This document shows, one piece after another, positions 37,462 through 46,198 of a stretch of DNA of 64,000 nucleotides (positions are counted from its first letter, which is position 1; each line of letters begins with the position of its first letter). The position numbers and the translations under genes were made by a program. The stretch lies in assembly GCA_963800275.1 (NCBI GenBank), contig CAWDAI010000001.1:62001-126000 (forward strand). Direction: 5' to 3'. Source of the stretch: JAFMJV01 sp963800275. GTDB taxonomy: Bacteria; Chloroflexota; Limnocylindria; Limnocylindrales; CSP1-4. Under the pieces are notes generated by a model. It had not been told where the DNA came from and did not search any database. It was given only the letters and a program-made list of their open reading frames with translations.

Positions 37462-38262
37462 CTAATCGCCGGCGGCGATCCCCTGACTGGTGGCGGTCAT
37501 CTCGCCATCGATGTAGTCGAGGTCGCCGGTGATGACCTTCTCGACCTCCTCGATGGTGGAGGTCTTGGGGTCGATGTCGTCGGCCACCACCTGGCCACGG
37601 CGCAGGACCACGATCCGGTCCACCACCTGGAAGACGTGGTGGATGTTGTGGGCGATGAAGATGCACGAGTGGCCGCTATCGCGGGCGTTGCGCACGAAGC
37701 GCAGCACGCCCTGCGTCTCGGCCACGCCGAGGTTGTTGGTGGGCTCGTCGAGGATGATGAGATCACTGTCGAAGTACATCGCCCGGGCGATCGCGACGGC
37801 CTGGCGCTCGCCACCGGAGAGGGCCAGGATGGGCGTGGTGGCCGGGATGTCCTTGGTGATGCCCACCTCAGCCATCAGCCGCTTGGCCTCGCTGTTCATG
37901 AGCGAGGAGTCCATGCGGTTGAGGAAGCTCGGGCCACGCACGGGTTCACGGCCGAGGAACAGGTTGCGCGCGATGGACAGCTGATTGACCAGGGCCGAGT
38001 CCTGATAGATGGTTTCGATGCCGTGCTGGATGGCGTCGTTGGTGCTGTTGATGGAGACCTTCTGGCCGCGGATGTAGATGTCGCCGCTGGAGATGGGCGT
38101 GACCCCGGAGATGATCTTGATGAGGGTGGACTTGCCGGCGCCGTTGTCGCCGAGCAGCCCCACGATCTCGTTCTCGTGGATGGTCAGGCTGACATCGTCA
38201 AGGGCCTGCACGCGTCCGTAGAACTTGCTCAGGTGGTCGATGCGGATCAGCTCGCCGGTCAT
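37462..38262 (-). CDS. Sugar ABC transporter ATP-binding protein, single ABC domain (FrcA-like)
   Basis: 266 residues with Walker A GDNGAGKST (38-46), signature LSGGERQAVAIARAM and Walker B LIILDEPTNNLGV. Most CUT2 ATPases have two ABC domains and about 500 residues; this one has one, like FrcA of the rhizobial fructose importer. It is the last gene in the order binding protein, permease, ATPase, and starts two bases after the permease stop codon. It is convergent with the SDR gene. Confidence 0.88.
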   Translation of the reverse strand: MTGELIRIDHLSKFYGRVQALDDVSLTIHENEIVGLLGDNGAGKSTLIKIISGVTPISSGDIYIRGQKVSINSTNDAIQHGIETIYQDSALVNQLSIARNLFLGREPVRGPSFLNRMDSSLMNSEAKRLMAEVGITKDIPATTPILALSGGERQAVAIARAMYFDSDLIILDEPTNNLGVAETQGVLRFVRNARDSGHSCIFIAHNIHHVFQVVDRIVVLRRGQVVADDIDPKTSTIEEVEKVITGDLDYIDGEMTATSQGIAAGD

Positions 38263-38264
38263 GG

Positions 38265-39305
38265 CTAGAGCGTCCCCTGCTGCTGTCGTCGCAGGTATGA
38301 ATGGAGCGCCATCATGCCCAGGATGATGCCGCCGATGAAGATGCGATAGGCCAGCCCCGGCACCCCGATCTGGATGATGCCGTTGTTGATGACGCGCAGC
38401 AGGAACACGCCGATGACGGTCCCGATGATGGTGCCCTTGCCGCCAGTCAGCACGGTCCCGCCGATGACGGTCATGGCGATGACCTCGAGCTCGTAGCCGT
38501 TGCCGCTGTTGGGGTTGGCGGAGGCGGTGCGGATGGAGCTGGTGATCCCGGCCCACGCGGCCATCATCGCGGTCAGCACGAAGAGGATGACCTTGGTGCG
38601 CGCAACGCGGACGCCGCGGGCCATGGCCGCCGCCGGGTTGCCGCCGGCAGCCTGGATCCAGTTGCCCCACTTGGAGCCCATCAGGATATAGCCCAGCACG
38701 ACCGCGAAGAGGATGAACCAGAAGACCGACATGAACACGCGCATGTCGCCCAGGGGGGTGGGGAGGGTGACGTCGCCGACGATGATCTCCTTGAGCACCA
38801 ATTCGACACGCCAGGTGCGCTGCGGGAAGCCGTCGGTGAGGTAGAGCGCCGAACCGCGCACGACCAGGAGCATGCCCAGGGTCACGAGGAACGAGGGGAT
38901 CTTGAGGCGGGTGACCATGAGGCCGTTGACCAGGCCGATGCCCGCGGCCACGACGATGGCCACGGCAAAGGCCAGGGGCAGGGCGAACGCGGCCTCGTTG
39001 ATGAGCGTCCACATCAGCACCGCCGAGAAGCCGAAGACCGAGCCGACCGAAAGGTCGAACTCGCCGGCGGTCATGAGCAGGGTCATGGCCAGGGCGATCA
39101 TGCCCAGCTCGGGCGTGAACATGAGCAGGTTGCTGAAGTTGCCCGGGGTGAGGTAGGTCGCGGAGAGGAGGGAGAAGACGACGAGGGCCAGGACGAGCAG
39201 GCCGAAGGGGCCGGCTTCCGGCTGCGTGAGGGCTCGCCTCAGGCCACCCATGGACCGCTCAGCGGCCGTGGGTCGCGAGGCTCCCGGCGAGGCGGCTGCG
39301 CTCAT
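38265..39305 (-). CDS. Ribose/xylose-type ABC transporter permease (CUT2)
   Basis: 346 residues with eight to ten membrane helices. AMTLLMTAGEFDLSVGSVFGFSAVL and GIGLVNGLMVTRLKIPSFLVTLG are hallmarks of RbsC/FrcC proteins, and GGNPAAAMARGVRV is the usual cytoplasmic loop. It is the second gene of the importer; two strong hairpins separate it from the binding protein gene. Confidence 0.9.
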   Translation of the reverse strand: MSAAASPGASRPTAAERSMGGLRRALTQPEAGPFGLLVLALVVFSLLSATYLTPGNFSNLLMFTPELGMIALAMTLLMTAGEFDLSVGSVFGFSAVLMWTLINEAAFALPLAFAVAIVVAAGIGLVNGLMVTRLKIPSFLVTLGMLLVVRGSALYLTDGFPQRTWRVELVLKEIIVGDVTLPTPLGDMRVFMSVFWFILFAVVLGYILMGSKWGNWIQAAGGNPAAAMARGVRVARTKVILFVLTAMMAAWAGITSSIRTASANPNSGNGYELEVIAMTVIGGTVLTGGKGTIIGTVIGVFLLRVINNGIIQIGVPGLAYRIFIGGIILGMMALHSYLRRQQQGTL

Positions 39306-39327
39306 GAGATGGCCCTTTCCTTGGAGA

Positions 39328-39389
39328 CCGGGACCGTCGGTGGTCCCGGCGGGTCAAGGGAGAGGCCGGCGCGCGAGCGCCGGCCTCTC
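39328..39389. terminator. Two tandem hairpins between the binding protein and permease genes
   Basis: First hairpin: 8 bp stem 39328-39335 with 39342-39349. Second: perfect 13 bp stem 39360-39372 with 39377-39389 and a GCGA loop on the plus strand. No T-tract follows on the minus strand. In binding-protein operons such structures stabilise the upstream message and lower expression of the permease, which is the likely role here. Confidence 0.55.
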
Positions 39390-39410
39390 CTGCTGTGACT
39401 CGGTTGGCTC

Positions 39411-40352
39411 CTAGCCGTTGAGGACGTCGAGGTACACCTGCGCGGTGTCGGCCTCGTAGAGGGCACCCACGAGGATGTCGAAGCCGGGCGGGATGCCGTC
39501 GGAGGCGGCATTGGCCAGGCTCAGGCCGAGGTAGCTGGTCATCTGCGGGTCCTGCCACATGCCGGCAAGGACATAGCCGTCGAGGATCTCCTGCGCGGTC
39601 TCGGGCGAGTTGCCCCAGCCCACGACCGGGATCTCACCGGCCGGCACACCGACCTGTTCCCACACGCGGGCGACCGAGCCGGTGACCAGGTCACCAAGTC
39701 CGATCATGGCGTCGATCTTGTCACGGTTGGCCAACAGGTAGTCGGACATGCGCGTGATGATCTCAGCCTGGTCGAGCGTGGCGTCAGTGACTTCCCAGGT
39801 GATACCCAGTGGCTCGAAGACCGAGGCGATGCCCTCTTCCTCCTGCACGCCATAGGTGGCTCCGGGGACCTCCACCGGCATCCACACGAAGTCACCCTCG
39901 GCGACATAGCCACCATCGACGAGGTACTGGGCCCAGCGGCGACCGACCTCGACGTTGTTGGTGCCGACATAGGCGTCGAAGCTGGCGCTCGGGTCTGGCG
40001 TGTTGATGTTGATGATGGGGATGCCGGCGGCATTGGCTTCCGCCGCCACGTCGACCAGGCTGCCCGGGTCCGGGCTGGTGGTGACGATGCCGTCAGCCTG
40101 CGCCGTGATGGCCGCGCGGATGGCTTCCTGCTGCTTGGCTACGTCGCCACTCCAGAAGGAGGTGTTGACCTGGTTGCCGGTGTCGCTGGCCCACTGGTTG
40201 GCGCCGTCGAGGAAGTAGGTCCAGACCGGGTCCGCGGGATCGCCGTGTGAGACCCAGAAGAACGTCTTCTGCTGGTCCTGCGCGGCCGCTGCCAGCGGCA
40301 ATGAGGCCACCAGCAGGAGGCTGCCTGCGAGGCCAAGGAGTGTTCGCTTCAT
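39411..40352 (-). CDS. Periplasmic sugar-binding protein of a CUT2 importer (RbsB/FrcB-like)
   Basis: 313 residues. The signal peptide covers about 1-24 (LLLVASLPLAAAAQD). The mature protein reads as a type I periplasmic binding protein: FFWVSHGDPADPVWTYFLDG, ADGIVTTSPDP, IPIININTPDP and NRDKIDAMIGLGD. The ligand is likely a monosaccharide or polyol. First gene of the binding protein, permease, ATPase operon, divergent from the D-2-hydroxyacid dehydrogenase. Confidence 0.9.
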   Translation of the reverse strand: MKRTLLGLAGSLLLVASLPLAAAAQDQQKTFFWVSHGDPADPVWTYFLDGANQWASDTGNQVNTSFWSGDVAKQQEAIRAAITAQADGIVTTSPDPGSLVDVAAEANAAGIPIININTPDPSASFDAYVGTNNVEVGRRWAQYLVDGGYVAEGDFVWMPVEVPGATYGVQEEEGIASVFEPLGITWEVTDATLDQAEIITRMSDYLLANRDKIDAMIGLGDLVTGSVARVWEQVGVPAGEIPVVGWGNSPETAQEILDGYVLAGMWQDPQMTSYLGLSLANAASDGIPPGFDILVGALYEADTAQVYLDVLNG

Positions 40353-40467
40353 CCTGATCGAGCTCCCTTACTACTGTGAAGCTGGTACCTGGCCGTCGCC
40401 GTCTTCCATCTCCTCGGCGGCGATCCGGCCCGAGGACACAGTCTACGCCGCGATGCCGGCATCATGG

Positions 40468-40477
40468 AATCGTTTGC
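40468..40477 (+). promoter_or_regulatory. LacI-like half-site AATCGTTTGC
   Basis: Lies in the 211 bp divergent region of the CUT2 locus. It differs by one base from ATTCGTTTGC at 14940-14949 in the arabinoside locus and has the same orientation relative to the binding-protein gene. The complementary half GCAAACG is not complete here. Confidence 0.35.
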
Positions 40478-40563
40478 ACGGGAGCTGTCTAGGACATTCA
40501 CCAGGTCGCCCGGCGCGACGCCCGGCGCTGACACGGGACCCCGTCAGGCCGTACAGTCGGCCC

Positions 40564-41535
40564 ATGGGCGCGCGCGTGATGATCATCGGGCGGCAAGCGG
40601 GCGAGCTGCCCGCCGGCTTGCCAGAGTCGGATACCGGTGCCGAGTACGTGCTGGCCGGCACGCTCGCGGAGGTCGCCGCCGAGCTGCCGGCCTGCGATGT
40701 CGTCTTCCACTACGGCCGACCCCGTGATGCGCTCTCGGCCAACTGGGACCGCACCAGCCGGCTGCGCTGGCTGCACGTGGGCGGCGTCGGTGTCGACTGG
40801 ACGCTCTTCCCGGCGCTCGTCGAGAGCGACGTGGTCCTGACCAACTGTCGCGGCGTCTTCGACATCAGCCTGCCCGAGCATCTCCTGTCACTGATGCTGG
40901 CCCTGGCCAAGGACCTGCCGAGCACGCTCGCGGCGCAAGGTCGCCACGAGTGGCAGCACCGCCTGGTCGAGCCGCTGGCGGGAAGGCACGCGGTCATCGT
41001 GGGTGCGGGCTCGATCGCGCACAACACGGCCCGCCTCCTGCGTGCGCTGGGGATGGAGGTGACGCTGGTCGGGCGCTCGGCACGGCCCCACACGGCGTCC
41101 GGCCCGGTCCGGGCCATCAGCGACCTGCCGGGCCTGCTGCCGGGGGCCGACTGGCTGGTGGCGCTCCTGCCGCTGACCTCGGAGACGCGCGCCCTGATCG
41201 GTGCCAGCGCGTTCGCCTCCTTGCCGCCGGGCGCGCGCTTCGTGAACTTCGGCCGCGGACCGACCGTGGACCAGGACGCGCTGGTGGCGGCCCTCCGGAC
41301 GGGGATGCTGGCTGGGGCCGCCCTCGACGTCTTCGCGCAGGAGCCACTGCCGGCCGACAGCCCACTGTGGGACATGCCCAACGTCATCGTCTCGCCGCAC
41401 ATCGGCGGGGACGAGCGGGACACCCTCAAGCGAATGGCCGATATCTTCCTCGACAACCTGCGCCGCTACCTTGCCGGAGAGCCGCTGGTGAACGTGGTCG
41501 ACAAGCGTCTCGGCTACGTGCCAGCCGCTGACTGA
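40564..41535 (+). CDS. D-isomer-specific 2-hydroxyacid dehydrogenase family
   Basis: 323 residues. The NAD domain carries VIVGAGSIAHNTARLL (GxGxxx), a catalytic Arg in VNFGRGPTVDQ, Glu in DVFAQEPLP and His in SPHIGGD. N- and C-terminal segments form the substrate domain. It reduces or oxidises a 2-hydroxyacid, such as hydroxypyruvate or glyoxylate, and may serve the adjacent sugar catabolic genes. The start ATG at 40564 is just after a short leader. Its last 22 bases overlap the convergent GH66-like gene. Confidence 0.88.
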   Translation: MGARVMIIGRQAGELPAGLPESDTGAEYVLAGTLAEVAAELPACDVVFHYGRPRDALSANWDRTSRLRWLHVGGVGVDWTLFPALVESDVVLTNCRGVFDISLPEHLLSLMLALAKDLPSTLAAQGRHEWQHRLVEPLAGRHAVIVGAGSIAHNTARLLRALGMEVTLVGRSARPHTASGPVRAISDLPGLLPGADWLVALLPLTSETRALIGASAFASLPPGARFVNFGRGPTVDQDALVAALRTGMLAGAALDVFAQEPLPADSPLWDMPNVIVSPHIGGDERDTLKRMADIFLDNLRRYLAGEPLVNVVDKRLGYVPAAD

Positions 41536-43220
41536 AGGCCGTCGGCGCTCCGGTCGGCCCCGCCGATCGCGACCAGCATCTGCCAACGACGATCGGCGGG
41601 CAGCGCGAGCCAGCCAGCACGCCTGGCGACGACCGCCGGCGACCCCTCACGTGACCATGGCGAGAGGACGACGGCCGCTCCGGGGGCGTCGCGCCAACGG
41701 ACAGCCAGTCCTGCCCGGACCCGGGGCGTTCGCTTCGGCCGCGTCCACAGGGCATCGGCCTGGTCGCGAAGGTCGATGAGATGCAGGACGCTCACATTCT
41801 CGGGCGTCCTGACCGCGCGCGCCCAGATCGCACCCGGCCTGGGCACCGAGGCCCATGCGAGCGGTGCTCCGGATCGATCGCGGAGCTCCAGGCCCGCGAG
41901 CTCGACCACGCCTGAGCCGGGGTCGCTCAGGAGATGCACGTAGCGCGCGCTGAACCGCGACAGCGCACGCAGCTCGGCGATCTCGCCTGGCTCCATGGGC
42001 ACGGCCGCGGGGTAGTAGCCCTCGACCAACAGGCGGTCGCCCGCGGCCAGCGTGTGGTGATAGGCGCCGGCCGCTGCGATGACCGACCCGAGCAGGAGGG
42101 TGGCCTCGAAGGCGGCGGCGCGGTCGGCCCTGGCACCCTCCTCCCGCATGGCCGCCGCGTAGGCGGCGATGATGACCGCGCGGCCTCGTGCGAGCGCGCG
42201 AGCCCGATCGACCCAGCGCACGACGTCCTCGAGCCCGTCATCGGGTGGCCAGAGCTCGAGATAGAGGGCGGCTGCGTCGGCGGCTGCGATGGCCTCGAGG
42301 GGGAACCCTTCCACGCAGTTGAACAGCACTCGCGCGCCGGCAGCCGTGTCGGCGACCATGCGCGCGGCCTCATCGATGAGGCCCGCATAGAGCTGCGCGA
42401 ACTCGATGGCGGTGCCGTCGGCGGCGAACCCTGCATGGGGTGGCCCATAGGTGTCCATGTGGATCCCGTCGAAACCGAAGTCCTCGATGGCGCCGGTGTA
42501 CTCGGCCAGCAGGCGCGCACGCCAGGATGAGCCGGGCCGGATGTCGTTGATGTGGAAGGTGCCGCCCAGGCTCAGCGGCTGGCCCGCGGCGTCGAAGACG
42601 CGCTCGTCCGGGTGTCGTTCGACGTACTCGGTCTCGGCACCGTAGACCGAGCCATAGGCGAGAGCCGCGATGCCCGCGGCGTGGCCGCGGTCGAGGGAGG
42701 CCCGGAGCGCCCGGTGCGACACCATCCGGCCGAGGGCATCGACGAAGTCCGTGCTTCGGTCCGGCGGGCGGTAGCGGTAGTGGCGCCACATCCAGTCGTA
42801 GTGCTGGGCCATGTTCACGTGCCAGTCCACCAGGGCGCCGGCAGCCGGACCGCTGATGGCTGGGTCGGTGTAGTCGATGATGGCCGCGTGTCGCGGGGAA
42901 CGCCACGGACCCGCCAGCACCTCCACCGCGTCGAGAGCGCTGGCGACCATCGCCTCACCCTGGTAGACCGCGGCCTCCAGGCCGTAGCCGCGGCGCTCCA
43001 GTCCTGGCGCGCGCACGCCGAGCTCGACCGACGTCGTGCCCGCCTCGAGGCGCACCTCCACCGACGTGGCCTCGACCGCGCGGTCCAGGTCCAGCAAGCG
43101 AAGTGAGACCCGTGCGCTGGTCGGTTCGCCCGAGCGGATCTCCACCGTCGCCCGGACCCATGCCCCTGGCTCGACCCAACCGCGCGCTGGACGGAGCGAG
43201 GTGACCACTGGCCTGCTCAC
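41514..43220 (-). CDS. GH66-like glycoside hydrolase (dextranase/cycloisomaltooligosaccharide-type)
   Basis: 568 residues from GTG 43220, which overlaps the GH15 stop as GTGA. An N-terminal beta-sandwich (about 1-115) is followed by a TIM barrel. The motif GFDGIHMDTYG holds a candidate nucleophile D256, and VEGF holds a candidate acid/base E304. The barrel start QHYDWMWRHYRYRPPDR resembles GH66 enzymes, which cut alpha-1,6-glucans. No signal peptide is evident, so it would act on imported oligosaccharides. Family assignment is by pattern only. Confidence 0.7.
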   Translation of the reverse strand: MSRPVVTSLRPARGWVEPGAWVRATVEIRSGEPTSARVSLRLLDLDRAVEATSVEVRLEAGTTSVELGVRAPGLERRGYGLEAAVYQGEAMVASALDAVEVLAGPWRSPRHAAIIDYTDPAISGPAAGALVDWHVNMAQHYDWMWRHYRYRPPDRSTDFVDALGRMVSHRALRASLDRGHAAGIAALAYGSVYGAETEYVERHPDERVFDAAGQPLSLGGTFHINDIRPGSSWRARLLAEYTGAIEDFGFDGIHMDTYGPPHAGFAADGTAIEFAQLYAGLIDEAARMVADTAAGARVLFNCVEGFPLEAIAAADAAALYLELWPPDDGLEDVVRWVDRARALARGRAVIIAAYAAAMREEGARADRAAAFEATLLLGSVIAAAGAYHHTLAAGDRLLVEGYYPAAVPMEPGEIAELRALSRFSARYVHLLSDPGSGVVELAGLELRDRSGAPLAWASVPRPGAIWARAVRTPENVSVLHLIDLRDQADALWTRPKRTPRVRAGLAVRWRDAPGAAVVLSPWSREGSPAVVARRAGWLALPADRRWQMLVAIGGADRSADGLQSAAGT

Positions 43221-44344
43221 GCGGGCGGGCCCACGTGTCCCAAGCGCTCTTCCAGCTCGGCGCGGAGAGCCAGGTACGCCGCGTGCGACCACAGCAGCGG
43301 CCGTGCCGATTCGCCCCACAGGTTCCGCCACTCGTCGATGCGCTCGGGCCAGAAGGCGTGGTCCGCGACCTGCTCGGGCAGGTGTCCGGCGCCATCGGCC
43401 TGGGCCTCGATCCAGCGGAGTGCCTCGGTCGCGCGCTCGAGGTCACCGGGGCCGTCGCGGCGCAGGAGGACTCGTGCGTAGGCCGAGGTCAGGACCGGCC
43501 AGGCCCCGCCGCCATAGAACGTGTCCGTGCGGTAGCGATGGACGCCGCCGTCGGCATCGGTGATCTCGGTCTCGATGCGCGCGAGCGTGGCCGCGAATCG
43601 GGGCTCGGCCGGATCGAGCAGGCGGTAGGGTGCCGCGATCCAGAGCAGGCTGCCATCGACCTCGCTATTGCCCGCCCACTTGGTGAAGGCACCGTCGACC
43701 ACCGTCATGCGTCCACCGATACGGTCCAGGGCACGGGTCAGCGCCGGCTCATCGGCCAGGGCCGGGTCGATCCTGCGCGCAGCCTCCAGGCCAGCCTGGA
43801 TCGCCGCGAGCGTGCTCGTGTGAACGTGCTCGGGGGCCTCCTCCCAGGCATCGGCACAGGGCGTCTCCCACAGGTCCGCGAGATAGCGCGCGGCGATCGC
43901 CACAGCCGCGGACAGAGCGGGGTCCAGCCGACCGCCGTGGCGCAGGTGCCCAGCCAGGCTCCAGAGCCAGATGCCGGGCCCGTCGAGCTGGAAGTTGGGC
44001 CAGTCGGTGTCGTCCGAGGGCGCGCCGTCGGCGTCATAGCGGCAGTGCAGGTAGTCAGAGGCGGCCGGGATCCGACCCTCGCGAGCAGCAGCACGGGCAC
44101 GTTCCAGCCCATCCGCGGCCGCCAGCATCACTCGAGCCACCCACTGGTGGAACCGGGCGGCCATATCCACCCGCCCGGCCAGGTCGAGGGCTTCGGCGAT
44201 GAAGGCACCGTCCCGGAACCACGAATAGCCGTACTGGCTGAACGTTGGGCCCGCCACGAACGCACCGCTCGGGGCCTGGCCGCGCGCGATGACCTCGAGG
44301 CTGGCCTGGGCCAGACGGTCGCTTGCCCAAAGCTGCCGGATCAT
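43217..44344 (-). CDS. GH15-like glucoamylase/glucodextranase
   Basis: 375 residues forming one (alpha/alpha)6 barrel. The opening FSQYGYSWFRDGAFIAEAL is the GH15 substrate-binding signature, and the candidate acid is in DAWEEAPEHVHTST (near residue 162), with the candidate base in GHLPEQV. Typical bacterial GH15 proteins also have an N-terminal sandwich that is missing here. It releases glucose from alpha-linked oligosaccharides, consistent with the GH66-like gene downstream and the CUT1 importer upstream. Confidence 0.8.
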   Translation of the reverse strand: MIRQLWASDRLAQASLEVIARGQAPSGAFVAGPTFSQYGYSWFRDGAFIAEALDLAGRVDMAARFHQWVARVMLAAADGLERARAAAREGRIPAASDYLHCRYDADGAPSDDTDWPNFQLDGPGIWLWSLAGHLRHGGRLDPALSAAVAIAARYLADLWETPCADAWEEAPEHVHTSTLAAIQAGLEAARRIDPALADEPALTRALDRIGGRMTVVDGAFTKWAGNSEVDGSLLWIAAPYRLLDPAEPRFAATLARIETEITDADGGVHRYRTDTFYGGGAWPVLTSAYARVLLRRDGPGDLERATEALRWIEAQADGAGHLPEQVADHAFWPERIDEWRNLWGESARPLLWSHAAYLALRAELEERLGHVGPPA

Positions 44345-44348
44345 GTCC

Positions 44349-45191
44349 TCACCCCTTGGTCGCTCCGACGAAGGCGCCGCTGACGAACTGGCGCTGCAGC
44401 GCGATGAAGAGGACCAGCACCGGCGCGAGGGCGATGAGCGAGGCAGCGAAGACCAGGCCCCACTCGGTCGATTGTGCTCGCTGCAGCATACGGATGCCGA
44501 TGGGCAGCGTGTACAGCTGCCGGTCCGCGAGGATGGTGATGGCCCAGGTGAACTCGTCCCAGGCCGCCAACCAGCTGAAGATGGTGACGGTCGCCAGGCC
44601 CGGTCGCGAGAGGGGCAGGGCGATCGAGCGGAAAGCACGCCAGGGTCCGGCGCCGTCGACCGAGGCAGAGTCGAAGAGGGCCTGCGGCATGGCCGAGAAG
44701 AAGCCGCGCAAGAGGAAGGTGTTGAGGCCCAGGTTCATGACCGAGTAGACGACGATCAGCCCCCACAGGCTGTTGAGCAGGCCGAGGTCGCGGGCCAGCA
44801 TGAACTGGGGGATGAGCAGCAGCATGCCCGGCACCATCATGGTGAACAGCAGCAGCGCGAAGAAGAGGCGGCTGCCCGGGAAGCGGTAGCGGGCGAAGGC
44901 GAACCCGAGCATGGCCGAGAGGGACACCGAGATGGCCGTGCTCGAGGCGGTGACCAGCACGCTGTTGAGGAAGTAGCGGGCGAAGTCGCCGCTGCCCCAG
45001 GCCCGCACGAAGTTATCCAGCGTGGGCTCCTCGGGGATCAGCTGCGGTGGGATCTCCAGGACGTAGGCGTGGGGCTTGAAGGCGGTGCTGACCATGAGCG
45101 CGAAGGGCGCGATCATGAGCAGGCCGAAGGCGAGGGCCAGGCTGAACGAGAGCCACCGCTGCAGGCGCACGCGCCGGAAGTTGCCGATCAT
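44349..45191 (-). CDS. Carbohydrate ABC transporter permease, MalG type (CUT1)
   Basis: 280 residues, six membrane helices, with an EAA loop seen as AMPQALFDSASVDGAGPWRA. Starts inside the stop of the MalF-type gene (ATGA) and ends four bases before the GH15 gene, so the importer and enzymes form one operon. No ATPase gene is present. Confidence 0.92.
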   Translation of the reverse strand: MIGNFRRVRLQRWLSFSLALAFGLLMIAPFALMVSTAFKPHAYVLEIPPQLIPEEPTLDNFVRAWGSGDFARYFLNSVLVTASSTAISVSLSAMLGFAFARYRFPGSRLFFALLLFTMMVPGMLLLIPQFMLARDLGLLNSLWGLIVVYSVMNLGLNTFLLRGFFSAMPQALFDSASVDGAGPWRAFRSIALPLSRPGLATVTIFSWLAAWDEFTWAITILADRQLYTLPIGIRMLQRAQSTEWGLVFAASLIALAPVLVLFIALQRQFVSGAFVGATKG

Positions 45192-46174
45192 GCCTGCTCC
45201 TGCTGTCGGGCGAAACGGAACTCCACGATGCTGATGAGGGCCACGATCGCCGCCACCATGAACGACAGCGCGGCCCCGTAGGAGAGGTCGATCTCCTGGA
45301 ACGCCTGCTTCCAGGTATAGGTCAGCATGACGTCGGTGCTGTTGAGCGGCCCGCCCAGGGTGCCGACGGCGGCGGTGGACATGACGAAGATGCTGATGAA
45401 GGCGCTGAAGCCACCGATGGTGAGCACGATCAGCAGGAAGGTGGTGGTCGTGCGCAGGAACGGGAGGGTGATGTTGCGAAAGCGCTGCCAGGTGCCCGCC
45501 CCGTCGATGGAAGCCGCCTCGTGCAGCTCATGCGGCACGCCCTGCAGGCCGGCGAGGTAGACCACCATGGTCCAGCCGATGCCCTTCCACACGCCCAGGA
45601 TGGCGATGGCCCACAGGGCCGTCGCAGGCTCGGCCAGCCAGGCCACGTTCTTGTCGATGACGCCGAGCACGTCGTGCAGGAACCAGTTGAGCACGCCCGA
45701 CTGTCCGTTGTAGAGCCACACGAAGATGAGCGAGACGATGACCCAGCTGGTGATCACCGGCAGGTAGTAGACGAGCCGGAAGACCGATCGTCCGTGGATC
45801 TTCTCGTTGAGCAGCAGGGCCGCCCCCAGGCCGAGCACCAGCTGACCACCGACCGTGACCACGGTATATCCGACGGTGGCGCTCAGGGACCGCCAGAAGA
45901 GCGGGTCGTCCAGGGCGCGCAGGTAGTTGGCGAGGCCGACGAAGCTGGAGTCGCCGCGCAGCTTCCAGTCGGTGAAGCTCATCACGAAGGACTGGAGGAT
46001 GGGCATGAGCGCCCAGGCTGCGAAGAGGAGCATCCCCGGCAGGATCAGGCCGTAGATCGGCAGCAGCCGAAGCAGGCGCGAGCTCCATGGCTCGGCCAGC
46101 ACGACCGCCCCCGGGCGCGACGGCGGCCGCCGCCCCAGCCTCAAGGCGGGACGGCGGCCAAGCCGCATGGTCAT
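45188..46174 (-). CDS. Carbohydrate ABC transporter permease, MalF type (CUT1)
   Basis: 328 residues. After an Arg/Pro-rich N-terminus (about 35 residues) come six membrane helices, with an EAA loop GVPHELHEAASIDGAGTWQRF. Located 24 bases after the solute-binding protein gene. Works with the MalG-type subunit. Confidence 0.92.
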   Translation of the reverse strand: MTMRLGRRPALRLGRRPPSRPGAVVLAEPWSSRLLRLLPIYGLILPGMLLFAAWALMPILQSFVMSFTDWKLRGDSSFVGLANYLRALDDPLFWRSLSATVGYTVVTVGGQLVLGLGAALLLNEKIHGRSVFRLVYYLPVITSWVIVSLIFVWLYNGQSGVLNWFLHDVLGVIDKNVAWLAEPATALWAIAILGVWKGIGWTMVVYLAGLQGVPHELHEAASIDGAGTWQRFRNITLPFLRTTTTFLLIVLTIGGFSAFISIFVMSTAAVGTLGGPLNSTDVMLTYTWKQAFQEIDLSYGAALSFMVAAIVALISIVEFRFARQQEQA

Positions 46175-46198
46175 CTGATCCGGGCCGTCGAGACGGTG

